A stretch of DNA of 64,000 nucleotides from Desulfuromonadales bacterium (GCA_013349405.1 DUZS01000010.1:33390-97389); one strand, 5' to 3'. Shown: positions 46,311-55,636, counted from the first letter of the stretch. The notes: generated from the sequence alone by a model not told the origin. Translations and numbers: made by a program.

Positions 46311-46778
46311 ATGAGTGCATTAACACTTCGTTTGCCTGATGAAAATTATCTGCGTTTGAAAGACCTGGCTCACCAACGTGGTCAAAGTGTGAATCGCCTC
46401 CTGGACGAGGATACCAATGCCGCCGTTGATTCGCTGGTCGCCTGCAAGTTTGCTTTTTTTGGCGCCAGCCTGGAGGAGTATGCCGAACTGTTGACCGCTG
46501 TCACCGGGGTAGCGTATTCACCGCAGCGGCTAAAGGAGATCGGCAGGCGGATCGTGCTGACCGAGCGCTTTTACAACTGCGCCAACGGATTTTCGCGCAA
46601 GGACGATATGTTGCCGGAGCGTTTCTTCACCGAAGCGGGCAGCAGCGGCGATGGTATTGATATTCATCCGCTTGACAGGGCGCGGTTTGAAGAGGAGCTC
46701 GATAAATATTACCGGATCCGGGGATTGAATGAGGATGGCTGCTGTGAAGATGCCGCTTTTCTGGAAAAACAGCCTTGA
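46311..46778 (+). pseudogene. Chimera: RHH antitoxin N-terminus fused to aldehyde oxidoreductase C-terminus
   Basis: Residues 1-32 (MSALTLRLPDENYLRLKDL, SVNRLLDE) are a ribbon-helix-helix antitoxin start with its own AAGGAG site. From 46406 the frame switches to the C-terminal 118 residues of AOR (DTNAAVDSLVACKF, PERFFTEAGSSGDGIDIHPL). The junction has GAG microhomology. The AOR part lacks the catalytic domain, and the antitoxin has lost its toxin-binding tail. Neither half should work normally. Confidence 0.85.
46406..46760. repeat. Aldehyde oxidoreductase 3'-end repeat, copy 2
   Basis: Direct, diverged copy of 38090-38445, about 8.3 kb away. It marks the right side of the segment that holds the DGR. 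Confidence 0.85.
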
Positions 46779-46854
46779 ATCTGCTTGGACGTATTGACTA
46801 TTGCAATCACATTCTATAAAATATTCTACAATAAACAATAGAAAGGTGGCCGAT

Positions 46855-47115
46855 ATGACCGTTTTAGCGCGACAGGCAAATTTTATGCTCCCCGACGATC
46901 TGCTCAATGACTTGAAGCAATTTGTTGGGCAACGCCAGCAAAGCCGCTTTGTTGCGGAAGCACTCCGCAAGGAACTGCAGCGTGAAAAGTTGAAAATCGC
47001 CTTGAAAACGAGTTTTGGTGCCTGGAAAAGCGAAGACCATCCTGAACTACAGAGCGGCACTGACCATTATATTCGAAACCAGCGGAAGTCATCCAGATCT
47101 GAACGTTCCACATGA
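46855..47115 (+). CDS. Ribbon-helix-helix antitoxin
   Basis: 86-residue protein with MLPDDLLNDLKQFVGQRQQS and FVAEALRKELQREKL, a CopG/MetJ-type RHH DNA-binding start. ATG 46855 follows AAAGGTGG. It overlaps the next gene (ATGA) and forms an intact toxin-antitoxin pair with it. Confidence 0.8.
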   Translation: MTVLARQANFMLPDDLLNDLKQFVGQRQQSRFVAEALRKELQREKLKIALKTSFGAWKSEDHPELQSGTDHYIRNQRKSSRSERST

Positions 47116-47492
47116 GTAGTTTGCTTCTGGATACTGATATTCTTATCAATCTGTTGCGTGGCAATGTCGCTGCGCGGGATTTTATTGCAGATAATTTGGA
47201 GGAGAACGAACTGCTCTGCTCTGTGATTTCGGTAGCGGAAATTTGGGCCGGCATGCGCACGCACGAGGAACTGGCGACGAAAAGACTGGTTGACTCGCTC
47301 AAAGTGGTTGATGTAAATCGGACTATGGCAATGAAAGCCGGGAGTTTTAAAGGAACGACCAAAAGCCACTCACTTGAACTGGATGATTGTATGATTGCCG
47401 CTACAGCTTTTTGCACGGGGGCAATTCTGGCAACGGGTAATGGCAAGCATTATCCGATGAAGGAGATTCGCATAGTTGTTGTGACTATGTAG
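47112..47492 (+). CDS. vapC: PIN domain toxin (VapC)
   Basis: 126-residue PIN ribonuclease: LLLDTDILINLLRG, VISVAEIWAGM, LELDDCMIAATAF and LATGNGKHYP carry the four conserved acidic positions. Frame intact; coupled to the RHH antitoxin by ATGA. It is the third toxin gene in the window and the second intact one. Confidence 0.88.
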   Translation: MSSLLLDTDILINLLRGNVAARDFIADNLEENELLCSVISVAEIWAGMRTHEELATKRLVDSLKVVDVNRTMAMKAGSFKGTTKSHSLELDDCMIAATAFCTGAILATGNGKHYPMKEIRIVVVTM

Positions 47493-47580
47493 TCTTCTTT
47501 TGTAACTGTTTGGTAGCATGCCCTAACTGTAAAATTAAATGGTAAAACCTCAGCTACCATTTCCCTATCAAGGCAAACCC

Positions 47581-48003
47581 ATGAACCTCCTAAAGAAACT
47601 CTTCTCTGAAACGTCATCCACTCCACCACCCACCGGCAACAAAAAGACCGGTGAACTGGGCGAGGAGGTGGCGGCCAATTACCTGATCGCACGCGGCTAC
47701 CGGATTCTGGAGCGCAACTTCCGCTGCAAGGGAGGTGAAGTCGACGTCATCGTCCGTGATCCCGAAGATAAAAGTCTCGTCTTTATTGAGGTAAAAGCCC
47801 GCCGGGGCCTTTCTTACGGTGTGCCGCAGCTTGCGGTGACTCCGTTCAAACAGCGCCAGATTTCCAAAGCGGCGCTGACCTGGCTCTCAAAAAACCGGCT
47901 GCACGATACTAACGCACGGTTTGACGTAATCGCCATTCTACTGCATACTGACGGCCAGCATGTCATTGATCACATCAAGAACGCCTTCGACGTGGCCTAT
48001 TAA
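47581..48003 (+). CDS. yraN: UPF0102/YraN endonuclease-fold protein
   Basis: 140-residue protein with TGELGEEVAANYLIARGYRILERNF, GGEVDVIVRD and VFIEVKARRGLSYG, the UPF0102 signature resembling Holliday-junction-resolvase nucleases. Function not established. ATG 47581 is preferred to the upstream 47539. It precedes the NAD synthetase genes by 13 bp. Confidence 0.9.
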   Translation: MNLLKKLFSETSSTPPPTGNKKTGELGEEVAANYLIARGYRILERNFRCKGGEVDVIVRDPEDKSLVFIEVKARRGLSYGVPQLAVTPFKQRQISKAALTWLSKNRLHDTNARFDVIAILLHTDGQHVIDHIKNAFDVAY

Positions 48004-48016
48004 AAAAGGAGTCGCC

Positions 48017-48865
48017 ATGGATTTTACCGCTGTACTGGCTCAAATAAAACCGAAACTCGGTTGTGTTAGTGACAACCTGACGCTCATCGAAGAGCAGATA
48101 ACAAACGCACAGGATGCCGGTGCCGATCTGATTATTTTTCCTGAACTGGCACTTTCCGGATATTTTCTCAAAGATCTCGTGCCGGAAGTGGCTCTGCGCA
48201 CGGATTCACCGGAGATTAAGCGTCTTATAGAACTTTCTCGGGGAATATCAATCGCCATTGGCTTTGTCGAAGAGAGTAATGATTATCATTTTTACAACTC
48301 GGCACTCTATCTTGAAGACGGAGCAATCGGCCACCTCCACCGAAAAGTATATCTCCCGACGTACGGACTCTTTGATGAGCAGCGGTACCTCGCCCATGGC
48401 GAATCATTTCGTGCCTTTGAGACAAAATTCGGCCGTTTCGGCATGCTGATCTGTGAAGATATGTGGCACCTGTCAGCTTCGTATATTCTCGCAATGGATG
48501 GCGCCACAACATTGATTTGCCTGTCAAGCAGTCCAGCTCGCGGTATTGAAGGTGATACACCGGGTTCTGCTGCCGCCTGGCAGAAACTGGTCTCAACCAC
48601 AGCCATGTTTCTTAACTGCCGGGTACTCTACAGCAACCGGGTCGGCTTTGAGGATGGCGTTAATTTCTGGGGCGGTTCGGAATATGTGGCACCGTCAGGT
48701 GAATCGATTGTTCGCGCTGCTCTTCTCGAAGAGGACGTTATCACCGTGCAGGTTGCCGAAGGAGCACTGCGCCGTGAACGCATCATTTCACCACTGATGC
48801 GTGATGAAAATCTATTTGTGACGATGCAGGAATTGCAGCGGATCGCAGAGAAGAGGAGGGGCTGA
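48017..48865 (+). CDS. Nitrilase-like glutaminase subunit of NAD synthetase
   Basis: 282-residue carbon-nitrogen hydrolase with the Glu-Lys-Cys triad in [30 protein letters not shown] and MLICEDMWH. In many bacteria this domain is fused to NadE and supplies ammonia from glutamine; here it is a separate gene whose stop overlaps the nadE start. ATG 48017 follows AAAGGAG. Confidence 0.9.
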   Translation: MDFTAVLAQIKPKLGCVSDNLTLIEEQITNAQDAGADLIIFPELALSGYFLKDLVPEVALRTDSPEIKRLIELSRGISIAIGFVEESNDYHFYNSALYLEDGAIGHLHRKVYLPTYGLFDEQRYLAHGESFRAFETKFGRFGMLICEDMWHLSASYILAMDGATTLICLSSSPARGIEGDTPGSAAAWQKLVSTTAMFLNCRVLYSNRVGFEDGVNFWGGSEYVAPSGESIVRAALLEEDVITVQVAEGALRRERIISPLMRDENLFVTMQELQRIAEKRRG

Positions 48866-49686
48866 TGTCTGCATTACACGCAAACATGGAGTTACTGAGA
48901 AAGCTCCTGGTCGGTTTTGTCCGGGATGAAGTTCGTAAGGTCGGTATCAGTAAGGTAACACTTGGCCTTTCAGGCGGCATTGATTCGGCACTCGTGGTGT
49001 TCATCGCCGCTGAAGCGTTGGGACCAGAGAATGTTCACGCTGTCTGTATGCCCTACAAGACAAGCAATCCGGAAAGCGAGGCACATGCCCGGTTGGTGGC
49101 AACGGCATGTAGCGTCAATTTTTCAGTGGTGCCGATAACTGCCATGGTGGACGCATATTTCGACATATTCCCCGATGCCGACAATATGCGACGCGGCAAC
49201 AAAATGGCCCGCGAGCGGATGACCATCCTGTTTGATCACTCGGCGCTGCTGCGCGCTCTGGTACTCGGCACCAGCAACAAAACCGAGCTGCTGCTCGGCT
49301 ACGGTACTCTCTACGGCGATATGGCTTCAGCACTCAATCCGATCGGTGACATTTACAAAACGCAGGTATGGCAGCTCTCCACCGCCATGGGGATACCTGC
49401 TGAAGTTATCGAAAAAAAACCATCAGCCGACCTCTGGGCCGGCCAGACCGATGAAGAAGAGCTGGGGTTCTCATACCGCCAGGTCGATGAACTGCTCTAT
49501 CGCATGGTTGACCAGCGCCTGACGAGGCCGGAACTGATTGCCGCCGGTTTTGAAGGCGCATTTATTGACACCATCTACGCAAAAATTCAGAATTCTCACT
49601 TCAAACGGCGCCTGCCGGTCATTGCAAAAGTTTCCAACCGCACGATCGACCGGGACTTCAGGTATGCACGGGACTGGGGCAAATGA
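48865..49686 (+). CDS. nadE: NAD+ synthase
   Basis: 273-residue ATP-pyrophosphatase-type amidotransferase. It shows the P-loop [37 protein letters not shown] and [14 protein letters not shown]. It amidates nicotinate adenine dinucleotide, using ammonia from the adjacent nitrilase subunit. This completes the salvage route with pncA/pncB elsewhere in the window. Overlaps yciH by four bases. Confidence 0.95.
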   Translation: MSALHANMELLRKLLVGFVRDEVRKVGISKVTLGLSGGIDSALVVFIAAEALGPENVHAVCMPYKTSNPESEAHARLVATACSVNFSVVPITAMVDAYFDIFPDADNMRRGNKMARERMTILFDHSALLRALVLGTSNKTELLLGYGTLYGDMASALNPIGDIYKTQVWQLSTAMGIPAEVIEKKPSADLWAGQTDEEELGFSYRQVDELLYRMVDQRLTRPELIAAGFEGAFIDTIYAKIQNSHFKRRLPVIAKVSNRTIDRDFRYARDWGK

Positions 49687-50018
49687 CAAACTGGTCTGAC
49701 AGTATCCCTGTCTATTCAACAGAATCGGGGCGCATAAAGCAGAATGGCCCCGCACAAAAAGCGACCGGCCACAAAAACGATGGCATAGTACGTCTGCGCA
49801 GAGAAGTTAAGGGGCGGGGTGGTGGCACGGTAATAGTCATCAGCGGCATTCCGCTCTCAAATCCGGAGGTCAAAGAACTGGCGGGGGTACTAAAGAAAAG
49901 ATGCGGCTGTGGCGGAACCGTAAAGGATGGCGTTATCGAAATCCAGGGTGATCACCGTGACTCGTTACTGGCAGAGCTGCAAGCGCGCGGCTTCAAAGTG
50001 AAACTCGCCGGGGGATAA
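49683..50018 (+). CDS. yciH: SUI1/eIF1-like factor (YciH)
   Basis: 111-residue protein: a poorly conserved N-terminus (about 1-35), then the SUI1 domain with [31 protein letters not shown] and IEIQGDHR. YciH influences start-site fidelity in vitro in E. coli. Last core gene before the tRNA. Confidence 0.92.
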   Translation: MTNWSDSIPVYSTESGRIKQNGPAQKATGHKNDGIVRLRREVKGRGGGTVIVISGIPLSNPEVKELAGVLKKRCGCGGTVKDGVIEIQGDHRDSLLAELQARGFKVKLAGG

Positions 50019-50057
50019 CTACAGGCAGGGTGTTCGCCGGGCATTTTTAATAATTTC

Positions 50058-50086
50058 TTGACCTTTGAGGCTTCATCAGATAATGT
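50058..50086 (+). promoter_or_regulatory. Promoter of the (truncated) tRNA-Leu gene
   Basis: TTGACC (50058-50063) and TAATGT (50081-50086) are separated by 17 bases, about 60 bp upstream of the tRNA start. Confidence 0.5.
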
Positions 50087-50147
50087 CAAAAATCTTTTAC
50101 CCCGACTGAAAGTAACCATGATCAATCGCTTCATGGTTCAGACAGAT

Positions 50148-50187
50148 GCGAGAGTGGCGGAATTGGCAGACGCACCAGACTTAGGAA
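50148..50187 (+). tRNA. tRNA-Leu (anticodon UAG), 5' half only; presumed attachment site
   Basis: GCGAGAG acceptor arm, TGGCGGAATTGGCAGACGC D-arm, CCAGA anticodon stem and the anticodon loop CTTAGGA match tRNA-Leu(UAG). After 50187 the partner stem TCTGG, variable arm, T-arm and acceptor 3' strand are all missing and AT-rich foreign sequence begins. This is what remains when an element integrates in the anticodon region. The complete gene should then be at the other, unseen end. Confidence 0.88.
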
Positions 50188-50305
50188 TAGGTTTTGGTGC
50201 TTTTTTTTGCCCTGCGCTGAACTGCAACAGCCTGCAATAACTCACTTTTTTAAGCATATCCCTAATTTAGCCACCTGCACCGAGAAGCACCGAAATGCAA
50301 GCAAT

Positions 50306-50547
50306 TTAGCACCATTTTAGCACCTGCCATTTAGAGCTAACTATCCGTATTTGTTGTAAACATTTATTATTTTTTGTAGACATATTTTGGTGCTAATCTG
50401 TTTTACGCTTTTTGACCTAAAAAAGCCTATTTTAGCACCAAATTAGCACCAAAATAAAAGTGGTGCTAATTGCGTAAGCTACTGTTTTCACAATACTTAA
50501 CTTGTTTAGCCTTTGTACTAAATTATGTACTAATTTTTTGGTGCTAA
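50306..50547. repeat. Seven copies of TTAGCACC, likely recombinase arm-type sites
   Basis: Exact TTAGCACC occurs at 50306, 50317, 50432 and 50443 (plus) and 50389, 50462 and 50540 (minus, as GGTGCTAA). Related GTACTAA motifs and a GGTGCTT variant at 50195 also occur. Copies come in pairs 11 bp apart (about one helical turn). Position next to the broken tRNA fits integrase/excisionase binding. No gene is seen in 50188-50619. Confidence 0.75.
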
Positions 50548-50619
50548 AATCCGTGTTTAATCAATCATAAATGGTGGCTATCTAAGCGTTTTTTATTGTT
50601 CTATTATAAACCTCCAGAT

Positions 50620-51594
50620 TTATTCACCCCACCCCGCAACCGCCATATTTAAAATCTGCCTTGCCAGCTCAAACCCCAGCCGTCGTCTTGTTGTTCCGTC
50701 GTCCCGCGACTGTCTATAAATTATAAATCCTGCATCACCGCTTGATTGTCGATGCCGGTTTAGAATCTTATTCGCTCTACTAACAATATCGTCCACGTCG
50801 TCAACTTCGATGTCTATTCTGGTTATGCAATTGCCAGACGGTTTGACCTTGCTTGCCGGAATCTCTTCGCCTTGACAGAATCTGATTGTCGCAGATTTGG
50901 TATCATCAAGGGCGAATAACCCGATTCTTCCGGTTGGAACTTTGAACCTCATCTTGATCGGTTCCGGCGTGTAATGTTCTAACTGTAGCTCGGAATAAAT
51001 GCCCAGGCTGACTTCACCTATCCAGAACAAAAAGCCCTCGTATGGTGTCGGATCGTCTTCACACATTGACCAGTTATGGAACATGGCGAGGCAAACAGGG
51101 CAGTCGGTATCCCGGAACATTTTCACCGGCAGGCTGATCACCGTCTGGAGGCACTCCCGAAAATGCCCACTGTTGACGAATGACAGCGGAACTATGGCAG
51201 CGGTGTATTCGCAATTGTCGATACACCTGGAAAGAGCCAGTTGGTAGAGGTCTGTATATTCCTCCATGCCAATCTGAAAGCCTTTTTTGGTTGAGGACGA
51301 CTTGGATATGTAAGGCGGGTTTGTAATGGCTACACGGTGTCCGGCTGGAAAGTGGGCTATTGTGTCCCGTTGGACAATATTATCGGCTTGTGGGTCAATG
51401 TCGTAGCTCTGGAATGAATTTGTGATGCCGGTGTCCTGCAACATTTTCACAAGATTATTGCTGCCAGCGAACGGCTCCAGAATAATGTCGGCTGGAGTAA
51501 GTTTGACGGAATTAGTCAGCCATCGTTGAAACTCTGGGTGATAGAAGGGGTTATGAGTAGTGAAGAATTGTCCGTGCTTGATTTTGTTTGTCAC
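50620..51594 (-). CDS. N6-adenine DNA methyltransferase-like protein
   Basis: 324-residue protein. SAM-binding LEPFAGSNNLVKML and catalytic ITNPPYISKSS motifs are in the order of gamma-type N6-adenine methyltransferases. The C-terminal 150 residues could be a target recognition region. No restriction enzyme is adjacent, so it may protect the element's DNA or modify host sites (inference). First gene from the left end of the element. Confidence 0.82.
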   Translation of the reverse strand: MTNKIKHGQFFTTHNPFYHPEFQRWLTNSVKLTPADIILEPFAGSNNLVKMLQDTGITNSFQSYDIDPQADNIVQRDTIAHFPAGHRVAITNPPYISKSSSTKKGFQIGMEEYTDLYQLALSRCIDNCEYTAAIVPLSFVNSGHFRECLQTVISLPVKMFRDTDCPVCLAMFHNWSMCEDDPTPYEGFLFWIGEVSLGIYSELQLEHYTPEPIKMRFKVPTGRIGLFALDDTKSATIRFCQGEEIPASKVKPSGNCITRIDIEVDDVDDIVSRANKILNRHRQSSGDAGFIIYRQSRDDGTTRRRLGFELARQILNMAVAGWGE

Positions 51595-51720
51595 TGAAAG
51601 TCCTTTTGAGACGTTTGACCGCCTCCCTCAGAAATTAGTACCTGTAATCATTTCACTTCAGGAGAGAAAGTAATTTTTCATACTCATCTTGAATGAGGGT
51701 GCCTTTTACTCAAAAAGCAC

Positions 51721-54132
51721 CTATTCCGCAGACTCAGTCGCTGGTTCTATTGGGCGTTCCATCAAACCTTCTGATATTAAGTCCTCTTCCCAACCCTCTT
51801 GATACACTTTATCCCGGTGAGCCTTAATCATAGACTGCGCTTGTTTAGAATGTTCATTGATTTCCGGCGGCAATCCGTTTTCTCTTCTACGGAATGCTGC
51901 AACTTCCTCGTTATGTGGTGGGACACCAGTTCTTACAAGAGAATATCTTCCTACTGGCAAAACATCAAAGACATAGGGGTGCGTGTCATCTCCAAATTCA
52001 CGCTGATATGCAAGGCGTAATACGTCGTCGGCTGGCGGGTGTGCAGGGTCAAATAATCTTCCATCCTCCAACTCCGGGAAATTAAATTGCGGAAAATCTG
52101 GGTATATATTTCGGATCAGATTCTTTGGCAGGTGGTGATAATCGTCATCCAAAAGGTCTTCTGCTCCCCATGCGTTCATGCGGACTTTTTTCTGATGTTT
52201 TGAGTCAACAAGTTCATTGTTCTTAACTTTGGTGAATTCCGGGTGAACTGCAAGAACATCCCAGATATATTTGCAATAGATATAGTATTCCCGCCACTGT
52301 TCCAGCTGCTCCTGCGGAGTAAGTGTAATATCCTCTTTATTCAGCTTCTTGACTTTATTTACACCTGCCTTGAATTCATTCAATTTCATGACTTCTTTGA
52401 TTTCAGAAACACTCATTAACTGGGCTTCGGTAATCGGAACGTCGGGGTCAATTAGGTTGGTATCCTGTGCGGTATATTGAAACATGTCCGTCATTCGCCA
52501 TTGTTGAACTCCATGAACTTTCCGTTCGTCAAGCTCCCCAGTTAGGCAGTTTCTTCCAGTCAGGTAGCTTACAAGTGCTGTAATCCCCTTGCCATGGAAT
52601 GGGTCAAGGATTACGTCGCCTTCGTTTGAATGCGCCTTAATAAGTAACTCCATCAGTCTGAATGGTTTGGGGCTTTCCTTCCCAGAATTGCGGTTTGCCT
52701 CACTTCCTGCATAACTACCGCCTACCATTGGAGTTGTTATTAAATCTGTAACTCGTTTTTGACCGTTAAACAAATCACGAAATCCCCAAGTTGCTACTTC
52801 GTTCCACGTATGTTTCGCCCCTGGTCGGGTCAACCAGATAATATACTCTATGGCGGGTGTATAGCTGTTTTTGTTGGACAATCTCCACTCGTTGTTGTTG
52901 GATTTATACCAGTGCATAATCTGCGTCACGACAAGTGGCTTTGCATTTTCTTTGTCACGTCGATTACGGATGTCGTTGTAAACTTTTAAAGCATCTTCTT
53001 CGGCTTTAATCAGAATATTGCATGTCTTGTCATTTTTGAGCATTTTTTCAGCTTTTTTCAACGCCTCATTCGCGGATGCGACTTCACCGTCTGTAGGCGA
53101 GTTTCCGTTATCTCTATCTCGACGGAGTAGGATAGCGTTAAAAGCTTTTTCCGCTTTGTCACGGACTTTGACGAGATCCTTATATGTTTTGTCATTTTTA
53201 AGCAGACTCTCAGCTTTTTTCCATGCAGCATTAGCAGCATCAACCTCTTTGACAGTAGGCGGATTTCCAATAATCGGTGAACTGGAAACGTAGTCAGTCA
53301 AGAGTCTGTTATTGCAAAATAAAATTGCTGAACCACCCTTTTTAAGAACCCGTCCAAACTCTTTTAAATACGGCGCAGGGTCAAAATTGTGGTCCCAGCC
53401 GCCAGAAATGCCCGAATTGTAAGGTGGGTCAGAAATTACGGCGTCTATTGCCCCGTTCTCAATTGCGTTCAACAGTGATAACGCCGGGAGTTTTGTGAGC
53501 ATTATGCCCCTTCTTTTAATATACTCCTTCGACATTCTGGGCGGTATTTTCGGCTTTACTACGGGGTTGTCTCGCTTAATGACTTCGAGCTTAGCTTTTG
53601 AAACCGCCAGCACGCCGTTGAAAACTTTGGCTTTGATATCCTCATAAACACTTGCCTGAACAATTTTAGCAAAGCGAATACTGTCTTCAGACACGTTGAA
53701 GAGCTTTTTAGCATCTGCAAGAGAGACTGAATTTTCGGCATCTGCTTTTTTTTGCCCCCATTCAAGGTTTGCGAATTTAGCGGCAATCATTGCTCGTTGG
53801 CTGGTGTCCAGGTGCCTCCTTCGCATATTCGCCGACATCACAAGTTCAAACAACTGGTCTTCCGTCCCGGTGAACTCTTCAAAATGCTCAGTGGCATTGT
53901 CCCAGCCAAGCTCCTGTAGAGCCTTATAACGGTGCCGTCCGTCTGCAATTTTCCCTTTAAACAAAATGACGTTGTCATGAAGTCCGTTTTTCTCAATATC
54001 ATCTCTGAGTGATTCAAATTCAGTTTGCGACATTTCCGGAAATGCCGTTGCAAATGGATGATACTCCAGTTCTGGAGTTAGAATTGCTGGAGCCTCAATA
54101 TTGGTAGTTTCTTGCGTATCTTCGCTCGGCAT
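51721..54132 (-). CDS. ParB-like domain fused to DNA methyltransferase, with internal repeat
   Basis: 803 residues. The N-terminal ParB/sulfiredoxin-like domain (about 25-190) shows NVILFKGKIADGRHRYKAL, SANMRRRHLDTSQRAMIAAK and a helix-turn-helix-like region. A beta-class methyltransferase follows: DAVISDPPYNSG, then much later GDVILDPFHGKGITALVSYL. Between these two motifs sit two tandem copies of a 54-residue helical segment (about 290-400, sharing LLKNDKTY/MLKNDKTC and RRDRDNG/RRDKEN). The C-terminal 220 residues match nothing I know. Such fusions are typical of phages and integrative elements. Confidence 0.85.
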   Translation of the reverse strand: MPSEDTQETTNIEAPAILTPELEYHPFATAFPEMSQTEFESLRDDIEKNGLHDNVILFKGKIADGRHRYKALQELGWDNATEHFEEFTGTEDQLFELVMSANMRRRHLDTSQRAMIAAKFANLEWGQKKADAENSVSLADAKKLFNVSEDSIRFAKIVQASVYEDIKAKVFNGVLAVSKAKLEVIKRDNPVVKPKIPPRMSKEYIKRRGIMLTKLPALSLLNAIENGAIDAVISDPPYNSGISGGWDHNFDPAPYLKEFGRVLKKGGSAILFCNNRLLTDYVSSSPIIGNPPTVKEVDAANAAWKKAESLLKNDKTYKDLVKVRDKAEKAFNAILLRRDRDNGNSPTDGEVASANEALKKAEKMLKNDKTCNILIKAEEDALKVYNDIRNRRDKENAKPLVVTQIMHWYKSNNNEWRLSNKNSYTPAIEYIIWLTRPGAKHTWNEVATWGFRDLFNGQKRVTDLITTPMVGGSYAGSEANRNSGKESPKPFRLMELLIKAHSNEGDVILDPFHGKGITALVSYLTGRNCLTGELDERKVHGVQQWRMTDMFQYTAQDTNLIDPDVPITEAQLMSVSEIKEVMKLNEFKAGVNKVKKLNKEDITLTPQEQLEQWREYYIYCKYIWDVLAVHPEFTKVKNNELVDSKHQKKVRMNAWGAEDLLDDDYHHLPKNLIRNIYPDFPQFNFPELEDGRLFDPAHPPADDVLRLAYQREFGDDTHPYVFDVLPVGRYSLVRTGVPPHNEEVAAFRRRENGLPPEINEHSKQAQSMIKAHRDKVYQEGWEEDLISEGLMERPIEPATESAE

Positions 54133-54174
54133 ATTTATTTTCTCCTCATCTATAGTTATTATTTGGATTTGGGT

Positions 54175-54600
54175 TTAATCTATGAAACTCTGAATTGATG
54201 AAGACATATCGGAAAATCCGCTTGAAAAGGTATCGTTGAAAGAATCGTTCACACCCATATCATTAAAGGTATCTGAATGGTGATAAATGTTGAAAGTACA
54301 CCACTCGTATGCAGGATTGAACATCATATCATCAGCCAAAAAAGTGCAGTTAATATTATTGGTATCATCGTTGAATATATCGTTACCAAAACAAGTACCT
54401 ATTTCGTTAAATTCATTACTACCCCCGTCATCGCAGGCAAAGAGAGTATCTTCATTTAAAACGTAGTCATCGCAGAATCCGTTACCAAATGTGACAGCAG
54501 ATTCTGTTCCGTTTATTATTCCTGGTGCTGTGATCGAAGGAAAAGTTTTCAACCAGCCGTATATAATTGCCGCTACCGGGATTAAAATTAGTGCTTCCAT
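54175..54600 (-). CDS. Small Asn/Asp/Phe-rich protein, unknown
   Basis: 141 residues. One N-terminal hydrophobic segment (ALILIPVAAIIYGW) is followed by an acidic region rich in N, D, F, T and S with repeated FND motifs. ATG 54600 follows AAAGGAG. No family recognised. Confidence 0.6.
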   Translation of the reverse strand: MEALILIPVAAIIYGWLKTFPSITAPGIINGTESAVTFGNGFCDDYVLNEDTLFACDDGGSNEFNEIGTCFGNDIFNDDTNNINCTFLADDMMFNPAYEWCTFNIYHHSDTFNDMGVNDSFNDTFSSGFSDMSSSIQSFID

Positions 54601-54611
54601 TGGGTGCTCCT

Positions 54612-54887
54612 TTAATGTTGGTGGTAAATATTTTGTTCAAGTGAGCAGTACATGGGATTGTAAACTGTGTCATAATCGTCCCAGTTATCTTCTGCTGTTG
54701 CCATTGCTTCATTCTGTATTTTTAGTGATTCGGTGGATAATGCACGGAAAAAAATCATCAAGATAACTGCCGATATTGCCGTGAGAAACAATGCTCCACC
54801 CATTCCATATAGACAGAAGGCGATTACAACAATATTTGCTAAAGCGATTAATAGTGAGATTTGTCTTCCGTTGATTGTATTTTTCAT
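54612..54887 (-). CDS. Small membrane protein, unknown
   Basis: 91 residues with two TM helices (SLLIALANIVVIAFCLYG, LFLTAISAVILMIFF) and a hydrophilic C-terminus. Its ribosome site lies in GAAAGCAGGG, like several other genes of the element. It ends 11 bp before the next gene. Confidence 0.65.
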   Translation of the reverse strand: MKNTINGRQISLLIALANIVVIAFCLYGMGGALFLTAISAVILMIFFRALSTESLKIQNEAMATAEDNWDDYDTVYNPMYCSLEQNIYHQH

Positions 54888-54938
54888 ATTAATTACCCTG
54901 CTTTCAGTTGTTGCGCCACCAATAGGTAAACTAAAATA

Positions 54939-55067
54939 TTACTGGCAGTATGATCCTAAAAAGCACCATTTTTTACCTTGCGCCGCTGCTAGGCGGCTTA
55001 GTTTTACGCCTTGATCATGCTCAGTAAAATCCGTAACAGTCCAGCGTTTTTGTGGTGTTATATCCAT
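54939..55067 (-). CDS. 42-residue protein, unknown
   Basis: Short frame starting at an ATG that overlaps the upstream stop codon (TAATG), so translation is probably coupled. It reads MDITPQKRWTVTDFTEHDQG and ends GKKWCFLGSYCQ. Aromatic/cysteine-rich tail; no family recognised. Confidence 0.5.
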   Translation of the reverse strand: MDITPQKRWTVTDFTEHDQGVKLSRLAAAQGKKWCFLGSYCQ

Positions 55068-55429
55068 TAGTCTTCCCCTTCCAGCATAACTGTTACGCAT
55101 GGAGACATATCGTCTGCGGGTCCAATCATGACTTTCAAATTGTGACCTTTAATTCCTAAAATCACGCAAAAAATCATAGTGCTTTCGCTTAGCTTCCGGA
55201 TAATTCCTTTTTGGCTCATCCAGAGGAGGTCGCCAACTATCCCTTTAAATGATCCAAGTTTCTTTTCAGCAGCACATTCAATAATTGCCCAAACAGATTG
55301 AGTGCATGCTACTGGGTACCGGTATATTTTGCATTCCTCCGGATAGCTTGCTGAAAGGTCAATCAGGACACCGTCCTCGAGTGCCTGCTGTCGGGTGTAT
55401 TGGCTTATTAAATCGCAATCTTCAAACAT
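55067..55429 (-). CDS. DUF6573-like protein
   Basis: 120 residues starting MFEDCDLISQYTRQQALEDG, then LIDLSASYPEE, RYPVACTQSVWAII and GDLLWMS. I recognise the pattern from plasmid- and ICE-borne proteins of unknown function. ATG 55429 follows AAAGGAG. A distant relative is encoded at 59255-59704. Confidence 0.75.
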   Translation of the reverse strand: MFEDCDLISQYTRQQALEDGVLIDLSASYPEECKIYRYPVACTQSVWAIIECAAEKKLGSFKGIVGDLLWMSQKGIIRKLSESTMIFCVILGIKGHNLKVMIGPADDMSPCVTVMLEGED

Positions 55430-55634
55430 GGTGAATCTCCTTTTTGAGTTTTCCGTTGTCGTCAATTTTATATCCGTTGCTTTGAATAACGCTTAAAAGC
55501 CTGTTTCTGGCGGTTCTGATGTCGACGTCGTCTTCAAAGGTGATTCCACCTGTTCCGGCTTTATCAAGAGCTTGAATGGCTTTGTATGAAGCAACAATAA
55601 ATTCTTTGTCAGTTTTGTCGGCGAGGGTGCTCAT
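55422..55634 (-). CDS. Small protein, unknown
   Basis: 70 residues from ATG 55634 (preceded by GGGGGA). Hydrophilic and helical in appearance; MSTLADKTDKEFIVASYKAI. It overlaps the next gene's start by eight bases. No family recognised. Confidence 0.6.
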   Translation of the reverse strand: MSTLADKTDKEFIVASYKAIQALDKAGTGGITFEDDVDIRTARNRLLSVIQSNGYKIDDNGKLKKEIHHV

Positions 55635-55636
55635 GT

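Noticed and set aside
46311..46778. A functional fused antitoxin-oxidoreductase
   Set aside because: Only fragments of each parent remain, joined at a microhomology.
50620..51594. Restriction-modification system
   Set aside because: No endonuclease gene is seen near any of the three methyltransferases.
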